From Stackebrandtia nassauensis DSM 44728 (GTDB lineage: Bacteria > Actinomycetota > Actinomycetes > Mycobacteriales > Micromonosporaceae), in assembly GCF_000024545.1 (NCBI RefSeq), contig NC_013947.1:6634001-6698000 (forward strand): a DNA stretch of 64,000 nt, read 5' to 3'. The translations under genes were made by a program, and so were the position numbers. The notes under the pieces are model-generated. The model saw nothing but the letters and a program-made list of their open reading frames with translations. It was not told the DNA's origin and ran no database searches. Shown piece after piece: positions 8,849-17,681 of this stretch (positions within the stretch are counted from its first letter, which is position 1; each line of letters begins with the position of its first letter).

Positions 8849-9888
8849 TACGGAGTGGTGCCGCCGTTGGCCGCCTCGACGAGCGTCTCGGGGGTCACCG
8901 AGCCGACGTAGAGCTTGCCGTCGTCGGTCAGGTAGGCGTTGACCAGAGTGGATTCGAGGATCTTGCCGCCCTCGACCTGCTCGGCCTCGTCGATCCATGC
9001 CTGCACGGCGTCGCCGGACAGGCCCTCTTCGACGAAGTACTCCTTGATCTCTTCCTCGGTGGTCTCCATGGTGCCGATGGAGGTGAAGCCGCTGCCGATC
9101 AGCGCGGCCTCGTCACCGTCGACGCCCAGGGTGCCCTTGTCCTTGGCCTTGGCGGCCTCGGGGGCCTGGAAGTTCTCCGGGCCGGGGGTGGTCATGTTGA
9201 GTTCGTCGTAGGCCATCGAGAACACCGGTTCGCTGCCGCCCTTGGCGTAGACGTTGGTGGCGATGGGCATGCCGGATTCGCCCTCGACGGCGATCTCGAC
9301 CTTCTCGGCCAGCGTGCTGTCCTCGGTGGGAGTCATGATGAGGGTGTAGGCGTCGTACCCGGCGATGTTGACCGGGTCGCCCAGCGAGAGTTCGGCGCTC
9401 TTGGCCGAGGCCACGGCCTTGTCGGCCGCCGCGCCGGGCCACCAGCCCGCGAACGGCATGATCGAGGTGTCAGCCGCTTCCCCGGCGAGGGTGTACTCGA
9501 AGCTCTCGCCAGCCTGGCTGTCCCATTTGAACAGTTTCTCGCCGTCGCGGACGTACGAGGTCTCCTTGACGTCGCCCTGCTGCGACACTCGCGCCTGGTT
9601 GCCCTCGGCGGAGTACATGACGCCGAGCTTGTGCTCGCCGGACGACAGTGAGGCGGCCCCACTGCCGGTGCCGGAATTCGGCAAGCCCAGGTCGGCGGTC
9701 TGTGTCACGGTTCCCGAGAATCCGTCTACATCGGAGTTCTGGAGGGCCGCGAGTACTTCCTCGGGGGTCTTGTCGGGCAGCTCGTTGGCGTTCGCCAGCA
9801 CGATGCCGACGCCGCCGGCCACAGCCAACGCTCCTGTGGCGATCGCTGTTGGAACAGCGAAACGCCTCACGGTGCGGGTGCGTAGCAT
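8848..9888 (-). CDS. LolA-like secreted/anchored lipoprotein-carrier domain protein
   Basis: 346 aa. N-terminal basic segment plus hydrophobic stretch (FAVPTAIATGALAVAGGVGI) forms a signal or anchor. The rest reads like the LolA/LppX-type beta-barrel half (TPEEVLAALQNSDVDGFSGT, then YVRDGEKLFKWDSQAGES), which in actinomycetes is found with ABC transporters. ATG 9888 is preferred because AGAGGA is six bases upstream; ATG 9894 directly abuts it. It may carry a lipid or sense the envelope for the coupled ABC exporter. Function is inferred only from fold resemblance and operon context. Confidence 0.75.
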   Translation of the reverse strand: MLRTRTVRRFAVPTAIATGALAVAGGVGIVLANANELPDKTPEEVLAALQNSDVDGFSGTVTQTADLGLPNSGTGSGAASLSSGEHKLGVMYSAEGNQARVSQQGDVKETSYVRDGEKLFKWDSQAGESFEYTLAGEAADTSIMPFAGWWPGAAADKAVASAKSAELSLGDPVNIAGYDAYTLIMTPTEDSTLAEKVEIAVEGESGMPIATNVYAKGGSEPVFSMAYDELNMTTPGPENFQAPEAAKAKDKGTLGVDGDEAALIGSGFTSIGTMETTEEEIKEYFVEEGLSGDAVQAWIDEAEQVEGGKILESTLVNAYLTDDGKLYVGSVTPETLVEAANGGTTP

Positions 9889-10111
9889 TGCCATTCCTCT
9901 CTATGTGGGGGATGTGCTTTCGGCGCTTCCGGTCGACCGGGGGTACTTCACCGCCCGTTCATCCGGCTGCGCGAGCGATGTTTCCAAGCGTTTCTGAAAG
10001 ACCCCTGTGAATCACCTAATCTGTTGCCTGCCAAGGACTTAAGAAACCATAAATTTCATGTCCGGCACATTGGGGTTGCTGAATATGTAGTCGATCATGC
10101 ACAGTTGAGAC

Positions 10112-11761
10112 ATGGACGAACGCCCGACAGATCTGACGCCCAAGCAACTGCGGTTCCAGCGGCTCCCGGCCGTGCGCTGGCTTTCCACCCGGGTGCTGTC
10201 GGGTACCGCGGTGCGGCTGGTCATGGCCCGGGTATTGGGCGCCTTTTTGGACAAACGGGAATTGCAGGCTTATGCGCAGCAAGGGGTGTTCGACCATTCC
10301 GCCGGGGAGGAATTGTGGATCGATTATGTCGCCGACGCCGGGGACGGATTCGACGCCACCTATTCGGTGGCGTACCTGACCAGCCAGCCGGAATTGACGC
10401 CGCAGAAAAGCCGCCACGGCCACGCGCCCTCGCAGACGCTGCCCCGGGGCAACATCCTGGTTATGGGCGGCGACCAGGTGTACCCGGCGGCGAACTGGCG
10501 CGACTACGAGAACCGCTGCAAGGGTCCGTACCAGGCCGCTCTACCCAAAGGGGACGGTTCACTGTACGCGATCCCCGGCAACCACGACTGGTATGACGGA
10601 CTCACCGCGTTCCTGCGGCTGTTCGGCGCCGAGCGGGACATCGGGGGACGCTCGACGTATCAGCGCCGCAGTTACTGGGCCGCCAGGCTTCCGCACCGGT
10701 GGTGGCTGGTCGGCATCGACGCGCAATTCGACGCCTATCTGGACAGTCCACAGTTGGCGTACTTCACCGAGGCATTCGAACAGATGGAACCGGGCGACCC
10801 GGTCATCCTGTGCGTGCCGCGGCCGTCGTGGACCTGGACTGACTCCGACCCCAGGGCCTTCGACCGGACCGACTACTTCATCCGGACCTTCATCGAACCG
10901 CGCGGCGGCCGGGTGCCGCTCATCCTCACCGGCGACCGGCACCACTACGTCCACTACGAGGAGGTCGACGGCGAACGCCACCTGATCACCGCGGGCGGCG
11001 GTGGCGCGTACCTGTCGGGGACGCACACGATGCCGGACGAGTTGCAGGCCCCGCCGCCGGAATCCATGGCCCGGCACGGTTCCGAGACCCGGCTGTACAA
11101 GCGCAAGGGCTCGTTCCCCGACCGCGCCAAGTCCTGGCAGCAGGCGCTCAAGATCTACTGGCGGATGCCGATCCGCAACCCCAGCTTCGTGGCGCTGCTG
11201 GGGATCATCCACATGCTCGGTCTGCTGAGCTTCGTCGAGGGCCCGGGGCCCGCCGTCGCCGCCGTGGTCGCCACGCTCGGCATCACGATCGCCTTCGCCA
11301 ACCCGTCGGCGGGGCCCCGCACCTGGAAGTACTGGATCGCGGCGATCCTGCACGCGGCGGCACATCTGTGTTTCACCGGCGCGAGTCTGCTGGTGTGGCA
11401 GTGGTTCGACCTGGAGCAGTACGGCTGGGAGCCGTACCTGATCTTCGCGCCCATCGGGGGCGCGGTCGCCAGCGTCATCGTCTCGACGTACCTGGTCATC
11501 GCCAGCGCCTTCGGCATCAACGACAACGAGGTGTTCGCCGGTCAGTCGATCGACGACTACAAGTGCTTCCTGCGGCTGAGGATCTCGCGCGACGGCGCGA
11601 CGGTGTTCCCGATCGGGGTGGCCAAGGTGGGACGCAAGTGGCGGGCCAACCCGCAGGGCGGCGAGGAGGAATCCTGGATCGTCCCGGAAACGCCCATCAA
11701 GACCCATTTCATTGAAGATCCGTACACAGCCCCCGGAAAGCCCCCATCGGGGGACGAATAG
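10112..11761 (+). CDS. Membrane-associated calcineurin-like metallophosphoesterase
   Basis: 549 aa. Metallophosphoesterase signatures in the first half: GGDQVYP near residue 119, GNHDWYDG near 156, and TGDRHHYVHY near 274 supply the metal ligands Asp, Asn/His and His/His. About four hydrophobic segments follow (about residues 355-475: FVALLGIIHMLGLLSFV onward), then a soluble tail, so the catalytic domain is held at the membrane. Faces a 200-bp divergent promoter region with the LolA-like operon. Substrate unknown (phosphoester, nucleotide or lipid headgroup). Confidence 0.85.
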   Translation: MDERPTDLTPKQLRFQRLPAVRWLSTRVLSGTAVRLVMARVLGAFLDKRELQAYAQQGVFDHSAGEELWIDYVADAGDGFDATYSVAYLTSQPELTPQKSRHGHAPSQTLPRGNILVMGGDQVYPAANWRDYENRCKGPYQAALPKGDGSLYAIPGNHDWYDGLTAFLRLFGAERDIGGRSTYQRRSYWAARLPHRWWLVGIDAQFDAYLDSPQLAYFTEAFEQMEPGDPVILCVPRPSWTWTDSDPRAFDRTDYFIRTFIEPRGGRVPLILTGDRHHYVHYEEVDGERHLITAGGGGAYLSGTHTMPDELQAPPPESMARHGSETRLYKRKGSFPDRAKSWQQALKIYWRMPIRNPSFVALLGIIHMLGLLSFVEGPGPAVAAVVATLGITIAFANPSAGPRTWKYWIAAILHAAAHLCFTGASLLVWQWFDLEQYGWEPYLIFAPIGGAVASVIVSTYLVIASAFGINDNEVFAGQSIDDYKCFLRLRISRDGATVFPIGVAKVGRKWRANPQGGEEESWIVPETPIKTHFIEDPYTAPGKPPSGDE

Positions 11762-11854
11762 GACGGTTTCCGCACCGGGCGTAACCCCCGCCACACAACG
11801 TCGTTGGACTTGATGGCAGGAAACTCCAGACAGCTTTCACCGCCCAACCCAGAT

Positions 11855-11901
11855 AAACCGGGCACGTCGCGATCCCACACCCACGCGACGTGCCCGGTTT
11901 T
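11855..11901. terminator. Bidirectional terminator
   Basis: Perfect 17-bp stem, left arm 11855-11871 (AAACCGGGCACGTCGCG) and right arm 11884-11900, with a 12-nt loop and T-rich ends in both directions (TTTT on the plus side, TTTAT on the minus side). It sits between the convergent metallophosphoesterase and nitrobindin genes and can serve both. Confidence 0.9.
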
Positions 11902-11916
11902 CGTTCTGGGGCCGCC

Positions 11917-12525
11917 TCAGCCCTCGACGCGGGACAGCCGGGCCGACAGGTGCGGCGTCAGCGGCTGCCCCTGCGCGGCCAGTTCGGCGGCGTACATGAG
12001 CGCCCCCTCGACGATGCCGTACAGCCGTTTGCCCGCCGTGACCTCCTTGGCGTGCGGGCTGCGGATCACCGCGTCGGTGGCCAGTTCGATGGTGGTGCCG
12101 TCCACGTGGCCGTAGTACAGCTCCATGACGCCGGTGGGGTGGGCCAGTTCCAGCTCCACCTCGTGCTTCTTGCCCTCGGCCTTCGTCACCCGGAACCAGC
12201 CGCACTCGCGCGCCGCCGGACGGATCGGCTCGTCGTCGCCGTCCACCAGCCAGGTGCGGGACTCGTAGTAGAGGAACGGCCGTCCGTCGTGCGACACCCG
12301 CACCTCCTGGCCGTACTCGAAGTCCGACATCGTCGGGTAGCCGCCCTGGCCCCGGCCGCGCCACACCCCGATGTAGGGCAGCAGCGGCAGCAGGTCCGGG
12401 TGCAGGTCCGGGCCCTGACGCAGGTTGTGGGTGTCCTCGAAGGGGTAGGGGCCGATGGGTTTGAAGGTCTTGCTGAAGTCCGGTGTGCTCGGCTCCGCCT
12501 TGGCACCGTTGTCTGAACTGCTCAT
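11917..12525 (-). CDS. Nitrobindin family heme-binding beta-barrel protein
   Basis: 202 aa. The family hallmark GxWxGxG appears as [12 protein letters not shown] near residue 52, and the sequence continues with the FABP-like ten-strand pattern ([21 protein letters not shown]). Nitrobindins (M. tuberculosis Rv2717c type) bind ferric heme through a C-terminal His and isomerise peroxynitrite or handle nitric oxide; a candidate proximal His is in the terminal [14 protein letters not shown] 12525 has GGGAGG five bases upstream; a longer frame starts at 12552 but lacks this. Confidence 0.87.
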   Translation of the reverse strand: MSSSDNGAKAEPSTPDFSKTFKPIGPYPFEDTHNLRQGPDLHPDLLPLLPYIGVWRGRGQGGYPTMSDFEYGQEVRVSHDGRPFLYYESRTWLVDGDDEPIRPAARECGWFRVTKAEGKKHEVELELAHPTGVMELYYGHVDGTTIELATDAVIRSPHAKEVTAGKRLYGIVEGALMYAAELAAQGQPLTPHLSARLSRVEG

Positions 12526-12620
12526 CGATTCCTCCCGATCCTGACCGCCCAATACCCCAACCCGCCCGCCAGCGCTCCGCAGGCGGCGACGAGGACGACG
12601 ACCACGGCCACCTCAATCAC
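12522..12620 (-). CDS. Possible 32-aa single-pass membrane peptide
   Basis: GTG at 12620 opens a 32-codon frame of one hydrophobic helix ([21 protein letters not shown]) and a basic end (RIGRNR), a clean inside-positive membrane anchor. Its TGA overlaps the nitrobindin ATG (ATGA). There is no Shine-Dalgarno, but a TATCGT -10-like hexamer seven bases upstream would give a leaderless transcript. The frame is open further upstream, so the start is uncertain. It could also be just the leader of nitrobindin. Confidence 0.4.
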   Translation of the reverse strand: MIEVAVVVVLVAACGALAGGLGYWAVRIGRNR

Positions 12621-12693
12621 GCCGCATACGATACCGATCACTGAAGCAGCGCATGCCACCCCACGTGTCGGGCTCGGATGGCACACTTGCCGC

Positions 12694-13479
12694 ATGCACG
12701 AGCGTGGACCCATCGAATGCTGGCTGTCGGACATGGACGGTGTGCTCGTCCACGAAGGCATCCCGGTGCCCGGGGCGGACCGGTTCATCACGGCGCTGGC
12801 CGAAAGCGGCAAGACCTTCCTGGTGCTGACGAACAACTCGAAGTACACGCCGCGCGACCTGCACTTCCGCTTGAAGGCGGCCGGGCTGGACGTGCCCGCC
12901 GACTCGATCTACACCTCCGCCAACGCCACCGCCGACTTCCTGTCGACGCAGCGCCCCGGCGGCAGCGCGTACGTGATCGGCGAGGCCGGGCTGACCACGG
13001 CGCTGCACGAGATCGGCTACGTCCTGACCGACATCGACCCCGACTACGTGGTGCTCGGCGAGACCAGCGCCTACTCCTTCGGCGCCATCACCACGGCGAT
13101 CCGGCTGGTGGAGGGCGGGGCCCGGTTCATCGCCACCAATCCGGACGCCAGCGGCCCCTCGGTGGAGGGCATCCTGCCCGCGACCGGCGCGGTCGCGGCG
13201 CTGATCACCAAGGCCACCAAGGTGGAGCCGTACTTCGTCGGCAAACCGAACCCGCTCATGATGCGCAGCGCGCTCAACAAGGCGGGCGGGCACTCGGAGT
13301 CCACGGCGATGATCGGCGACCGGATGGACACCGACATCGTCTCAGGGATGGAGGCGGGGCTGGAGACCATTCTCGTCCTGAGTGGATTGACCAGCCGGGA
13401 GGAGATCGCCCGCTACCCGTACCAGCCGCTGCGGGTCGTCGAGTCGGTCGCCGACCTGATACCGCTCATCAACGACTAG
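12694..13479 (+). CDS. HAD-IIA family hydrolase (NagD-like phosphatase)
   Basis: 261 aa. HAD motifs: DMDGVL near residue 13 (nucleophile Asp and acid/base Asp), TNNS near 46 (motif II), VGKPNP near 188 (motif III Lys) and GDRMDTDI near 209 (motif IV acids), with the C2a cap between. Matches the subfamily that includes NagD (UMP/GMP phosphatase) and 4-nitrophenylphosphatases. Length is typical. Divergent from the nitrobindin gene. Confidence 0.93.
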   Translation: MHERGPIECWLSDMDGVLVHEGIPVPGADRFITALAESGKTFLVLTNNSKYTPRDLHFRLKAAGLDVPADSIYTSANATADFLSTQRPGGSAYVIGEAGLTTALHEIGYVLTDIDPDYVVLGETSAYSFGAITTAIRLVEGGARFIATNPDASGPSVEGILPATGAVAALITKATKVEPYFVGKPNPLMMRSALNKAGGHSESTAMIGDRMDTDIVSGMEAGLETILVLSGLTSREEIARYPYQPLRVVESVADLIPLIND

Positions 13480-13493
13480 TCCCCTAGGCGCCC

Positions 13494-13739
13494 ATGAACA
13501 CCCCACCCGAACTGACCGGCTCCGAGCGCTCGATCCTGGCCTTCGAGCGACGCTGGTGGCGGGGCGCGGGCGCGAAGCAGCAGGCGATCCGCGACGAACT
13601 GGGGCTGAGCGAGACCCGGTACTACGAGCTGTTGTCGCTGCTGCTGGACAACCCGGCGGCGCTGGCGGCCGAACCGGCGTTGGTCAACCGGTTGCGGCGG
13701 GCCCGCGAGACCCGGCGCCGACGGCGCACCTCGACGTAG
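13494..13739 (+). CDS. DUF3263 small helix-turn-helix-like protein
   Basis: 81 aa. The LTGSERSILAFERRWWRGAG start and the KQQAIRDELGLSETRYYELL segment match actinobacterial DUF3263 proteins, whose central part resembles a sigma-70 region 4/HTH helix pair. The C-terminus is strongly basic (RRARETRRRRR), as for a DNA-binding protein. It follows the HAD gene by 14 bp and its last 118 bp lie antisense to the 3' end of the PAP2 gene. Function unknown. Confidence 0.8.
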   Translation: MNTPPELTGSERSILAFERRWWRGAGAKQQAIRDELGLSETRYYELLSLLLDNPAALAAEPALVNRLRRARETRRRRRTST

Positions 13740-14392
13740 GTGAAGACCCGGCGGGCGCCGCGGACGATGAGCAGCCCCAGGACATAGCCCGCGGGCTGGT
13801 CGCTCAGCCAGTGGAAGCCCAGGTAGGTCTGGGCGACGAGCACGATCAGCGGCGGCGCGGTGAGCAACAGCAGCCGGTTGCGGCGCGACAGCCGCTCGCC
13901 GACGAGCGCGATGGCCAGGCCGTACCAGACCGCGGTGTTGGCCAGGTGCCCCGACGGGTAGGAGACTCCGCCGTCGCCGCCGAACAGCACCGCCCCGACT
14001 GCGTCCACATAGGGCGGATTGCCGGGATCGGGCCAGCGGGGCGGAATCCGGTCGAACCACTGCTTCAGCCCCAGCACCACCGCCAGGCCCACGTACACCG
14101 ACGCGAACAGCAGCACCGGCCGCCAGCTGCGGTGGCGGCGGGCCACCAGGACGGCGATGATCCCGCAGCCGATCGACAGCGGCAGGCCCTGGCCCAGGTA
14201 GGTCAGGCCGCGCGCGATCCAGTACGGCACCGGCGACAGCGCGGCCTGTCCGGCGTCGCGGACGGCGACATCGAGGCTGACCAGCGGCGACGGCCACAGC
14301 AACAGTGCCGTCAGCCCGACGAAGCCGAGAAGCAGCGCGAGATCGGGCCACCAGCGCCGTGGGGCGCCGCCGTACACCCGCCATTCGCTCAC
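13622..14392 (-). CDS. PAP2-family membrane phosphatase
   Basis: 256 aa with about six membrane segments. The three PAP2 motifs are recognisable: KQWFDRIPPRWP, then YPSGHLAN (catalytic His region) and GFHWLSDQPAGY. Such proteins dephosphorylate undecaprenyl pyrophosphate, phosphatidate or similar lipids at the membrane. The domain ends near VLGLLIVRGARRVF; the last 38 residues are a low-complexity basic/Ser tail encoded antisense to DUF3263, suggesting the original stop was lost or the tail is dispensable. Confidence 0.88.
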   Translation of the reverse strand: MSEWRVYGGAPRRWWPDLALLLGFVGLTALLLWPSPLVSLDVAVRDAGQAALSPVPYWIARGLTYLGQGLPLSIGCGIIAVLVARRHRSWRPVLLFASVYVGLAVVLGLKQWFDRIPPRWPDPGNPPYVDAVGAVLFGGDGGVSYPSGHLANTAVWYGLAIALVGERLSRRNRLLLLTAPPLIVLVAQTYLGFHWLSDQPAGYVLGLLIVRGARRVFTYVEVRRRRRVSRARRNRLTNAGSAASAAGLSSSSDNSS

Positions 14393-14463
14393 CCGAACAT
14401 CCTGTCTCAGCTTGTCGGCGTCCGGATACCGGGCATACGCTGAAGTCTGAAAGGGTGGTGTAC

Positions 14464-15630
14464 ATGCCTGCCGCTACCGGCGCCGACGCGCTGAGCCTGG
14501 CCGATCCCTACACGATCGGCACCAAGTACTGGCACGAGCTGGACGACGGTCGCATTCAGTGCGATGTCTGTCCGCGCAACTGCCGGTTGCGGGAAGGGCA
14601 GCGGGGGCTGTGTTTCGTGCGCGGACGCATCGGCGACCAGATCGTGCTGGCGTCCTACGGACGCTCGTCGGGGTTCTGTGTCGACCCGGTGGAGAAGAAA
14701 CCGCTGAACCACTTCCTGCCGGGCACGCCGGTGCTGTCGTTCGGGACGGCGGGCTGCAACCTGGCCTGCCGGTTCTGCCAGAACTGGGACATCTCGAAGT
14801 CGCGCGAGATCGACACGCTGTCGGGCGAGGCGGCCCCGGACACGTTGGCGCAGGCCGCCAGCAAGCTGGAGTGCTCCTCGATCGCCTTCACCTACAACGA
14901 TCCGACGATCTTCCTGGAGTACGCCGTCGACGCGGCGCAGGCGTGCAAGGAACTGGGGATCAAGACGATCGCGGTGTCGGCCGGGTACATCAACGCCGAG
15001 CCGCGGGCCGAGTTCTACTCGCATATGGACGCCGCCAACATCGACCTGAAGGCGTTCACCGAGGACTTCTACCAGAAGATCGCCTTCTCCAAACTGGGCA
15101 CGGTCCTGGACACGCTGAAGTACCTGCGGCACGAGACCGACGTCTGGCTGGAGATCACGACGCTGCTGATCCCCGGCTACAACGACTCCAACAGCGAACT
15201 GGCGGAGATGTGCGCCTGGATCGCCGAACACCTCGGGGACGAGGTGCCGCTGCACTTCTCGGCCTTCCACCCCGACTTCAAGATGCGCGACGTGCCCGCG
15301 ACGCCGCCCGCGACGCTCAGCCGGGCCCGCCGTATCGCCATCGACCACGGACTGAAGTACGTCTACACCGGCAACGTCCACGACACCGACGGCGGCACCA
15401 CCCACTGCGGCGGTTGCGGCAAACCGGTGGTGGTGCGGGACTGGTACGTGCTCAAGGAGTACCGCATCGACGGCACCGGGCACTGTGAACACTGCGGCGC
15501 CCGCATTCCCGGCGTATACAGTGGTCCGGCGGGCACCTGGGGCCCCAAGCGCCGTCCGGTGCGGCTGGGCACCCCGAGGGTGCGCACCGGCGATCACGAT
15601 CGCAGAAACGCCACGGCGACAAAGGAATGA
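14464..15630 (+). CDS. amrS: AmmeMemoRadiSam system radical SAM enzyme
   Basis: 388 aa. The radical SAM cluster motif CNLACRFC lies near residue 99, preceded by a Cys-rich N-terminal segment (CDVCPRNCRL near 35) and followed by a C-terminal zinc-ribbon-like pair (CGGCG and CEHCG). This layout is that of the AmrS enzyme of the AmmeMemoRadiSam system, whose reaction is not established. ATG 14464 is used; GTGs at 14455 and 14458 precede it in poor context. Followed four bases later by the Memo-like gene, so they form an operon. The third partner, an AMMECR1-domain protein, is not in the window. Confidence 0.9.
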   Translation: MPAATGADALSLADPYTIGTKYWHELDDGRIQCDVCPRNCRLREGQRGLCFVRGRIGDQIVLASYGRSSGFCVDPVEKKPLNHFLPGTPVLSFGTAGCNLACRFCQNWDISKSREIDTLSGEAAPDTLAQAASKLECSSIAFTYNDPTIFLEYAVDAAQACKELGIKTIAVSAGYINAEPRAEFYSHMDAANIDLKAFTEDFYQKIAFSKLGTVLDTLKYLRHETDVWLEITTLLIPGYNDSNSELAEMCAWIAEHLGDEVPLHFSAFHPDFKMRDVPATPPATLSRARRIAIDHGLKYVYTGNVHDTDGGTTHCGGCGKPVVVRDWYVLKEYRIDGTGHCEHCGARIPGVYSGPAGTWGPKRRPVRLGTPRVRTGDHDRRNATATKE

Positions 15631-15634
15631 CGAG

Positions 15635-16399
15635 ATGAGTGACGTTCGCCCCGCCGCGGTCGCCGGGCGTTTCTATCCCGGGGCCGCCGAGTCGCTGCGC
15701 ACCATGATCGAGTCCATGGTGGATTCGATCGAGGTTCCCGACTCGGACGAACTCGCCCGCGCCTACGTCGTACCGCACGCCGGATACCGCTATTCCGGGC
15801 CGACCGCCGCCCACGTCTACGCCCGGCTGCGCCACCACGCCGCCCGCGTCAAGCGCGTCGTCCTGGTGGGGCCCTCGCACTTCGTGCCGTTGCAGGGTCT
15901 GGCGACCTCGCCCGCGGCCGGCTGGCAGACCCCGTTGGGCACCGTGACCACCCCGGCCGCCGAGGGCATCCCCGCCGAGGAGGCCCCGCACGAGCGCGAG
16001 CACTCGCTGGAGGTGCAGCTGCCGTTCCTGCAGGTGTGCGTCGGCGACGTCGAGGTGACGCCGATCGTGGTCGGCAAGTCGACCATCGAGGACGCCGCGA
16101 CCGCGATCAACGGCCTCGTCGACGACCAGACGGTCCTGTTGTGCAGTACCGATTTGTCGCATTACCACGACGAGGAAACCGCGAAGAGACTTGACCGTGC
16201 CACCGCCGACGCGATCCTGGCCGCCGAACCGCGGCGCATCAAGACCTCGGACGCCTGCGGGGTCTTCGCGCTGCGCGGCACCGTCGCCTGGGCGGCGCAC
16301 CACGGACTGTCAGCACGCGAGCTGAACCTGTCCACCTCGGCCGACACGGCCGGTACCACTGAGCGAGTGGTTGGATACCCAGCATTCTCCTTCTCTTAA
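15635..16399 (+). CDS. amrB: AmmeMemoRadiSam system protein B (Memo-like)
   Basis: 254 aa. Matches the MEMO1 family: AVAGRFYPG at the N-terminus, YVVPHAGYRYSGPTAAHVY near residue 47, GPSHFVPLQGLA near 80, EHSLEVQLPFLQ near 123, and STDLSHYHDEETA near 170. The conserved His residues that bind metal in Memo proteins are all present (PHAG, PSH, EHSLE and LSHY). AAAGGA eight bases before the ATG. Coupled to the radical SAM gene upstream. It may present or oxidise a substrate for the radical enzyme; that is inference from the family association. Confidence 0.9.
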   Translation: MSDVRPAAVAGRFYPGAAESLRTMIESMVDSIEVPDSDELARAYVVPHAGYRYSGPTAAHVYARLRHHAARVKRVVLVGPSHFVPLQGLATSPAAGWQTPLGTVTTPAAEGIPAEEAPHEREHSLEVQLPFLQVCVGDVEVTPIVVGKSTIEDAATAINGLVDDQTVLLCSTDLSHYHDEETAKRLDRATADAILAAEPRRIKTSDACGVFALRGTVAWAAHHGLSARELNLSTSADTAGTTERVVGYPAFSFS

Positions 16400-16505
16400 A
16401 GCGCAACTTACCGGGGCCTTAAGGCGTGGTTGTACTTGAGAACGATAGGACCCGGCCGCGCCTCGCGCCGGGTCCTCTCCACCCCGCGCGAGAGAGGTAA
16501 CAGGC

Positions 16506-16772
16506 ATGCCGACGACGACAACCCTGTCCCCGCAGATGGGTCGTGCGCACAGCGACCACCGGCCGGCCTCACTGCCAGAACTACCCGCCGACCAGCACGA
16601 ACTGCTCCGGCACCTCGCCGTTGGACTGTCCGATCAGGCCATTGGACGCCGGATGGGGATGTCCCGTCGTACGGTACAGCGCCGAGTACGGTCCCTTATG
16701 GACCACTTTGGGGTCAGAACCCGTTTCCAGCTTGGAATGCGGGCCGCGAAGGAAGTCGTGACAATCAGTTGA
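16506..16772 (+). CDS. Small LuxR/GerE-type HTH protein
   Basis: 88 aa, essentially a stand-alone GerE domain: ELLRHLAVGLSDQAIGRRMG followed by the recognition helix SRRTVQRRVRSLMDHFGV. No receiver or ligand-binding domain is present. The spacing and GAGAGG before the ATG support expression. Such small LuxR-type proteins in actinomycetes are usually transcriptional regulators of unknown signal. Confidence 0.85.
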   Translation: MPTTTTLSPQMGRAHSDHRPASLPELPADQHELLRHLAVGLSDQAIGRRMGMSRRTVQRRVRSLMDHFGVRTRFQLGMRAAKEVVTIS

Positions 16773-16823
16773 CATTCTCACGATTCAGTGAAATCACGCG
16801 TGAGATGTCGATAAATTGAGGCC

Positions 16824-17615
16824 ATGACTAGGCCCGCATCATCTCCCACACACCACATCCCCGGAAGTCCCCACGCACTCTCTTTTGGACAGGCGGCCGA
16901 CCTGTATGACGCCGCCCGGCCCAGCTACCCCGCCGAGGCCCTGACCTCGGCCTTCGGCGAGACCCCACTCGACATCGTCGAACTCGGCGCCGGAACCGGC
17001 CTCCTGACCCGCGGTCTGCTGGCCGCCGGTCACCGGGTCACCGCCGTGGAACCCGACGACAAGATGCTCGACCGGCTGATCGCCTCCACCCAGGGACTCG
17101 CCGGTCACCACGTCGCGACCGCCGAGGACATCCCACTGCCCGACGGCTGCGCCGACGCGGTCACGGCCGGACAGGCGTACCACTGGTTCCGGCCCGAGAT
17201 CGCGCTGCCGGAGATCAAACGTCTGCTGCGCCCCGGCGGTTTCTTCCTCGCGATCTGGAACATCCGCGACGAGTCCGTCGGCTGGGTCAGCGCGCTGTCC
17301 GACATCGTCGGCTCCTCCGAGGCCGAATCGCTGGCGATCCATCTCGCCGCCCAGCTGAAGGCCGGTGAACTGCCGTTCGGCCCGCTGTTCCCCGACGTCG
17401 AACTCGACATCGTCCGGCACGAGAAACCCCTGGACGCCGACGGCCTGCTGCGGCTGGTGCAGTCCCGCTCCTACTATCTGACCGCCGACGCCGACCGCAA
17501 GTCCGAGCTGATGAACGGCGTGAAACGCCTGATGGCCGAGCACGAACAGCTCGCCGGACGCGAGACCTTCGCCATGCCCTACGCCACCTACGCGTTCCGG
17601 GCCAAAACCGCATAG
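16824..17615 (+). CDS. Class I SAM-dependent methyltransferase
   Basis: 263 aa. SAM-binding motif I VELGAGTGLLTRGLLAAGH at about residue 51, motif II VTAVEPDDKML, and the Methyltransf_11 type post-motif RLLRPGGFFLAIWN. The N-terminal SFGQAADLYDAARPSYP segment is typical of small actinomycete methyltransferases. GAGG lies just before the ATG. Substrate unknown. Confidence 0.88.
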   Translation: MTRPASSPTHHIPGSPHALSFGQAADLYDAARPSYPAEALTSAFGETPLDIVELGAGTGLLTRGLLAAGHRVTAVEPDDKMLDRLIASTQGLAGHHVATAEDIPLPDGCADAVTAGQAYHWFRPEIALPEIKRLLRPGGFFLAIWNIRDESVGWVSALSDIVGSSEAESLAIHLAAQLKAGELPFGPLFPDVELDIVRHEKPLDADGLLRLVQSRSYYLTADADRKSELMNGVKRLMAEHEQLAGRETFAMPYATYAFRAKTA

Positions 17616-17681
17616 CCCCGTCACAGTCGCGCCGTTTAGGCTGGTGCCGTTCGTATCAACGCACACAGAAAGCGGTGCACT

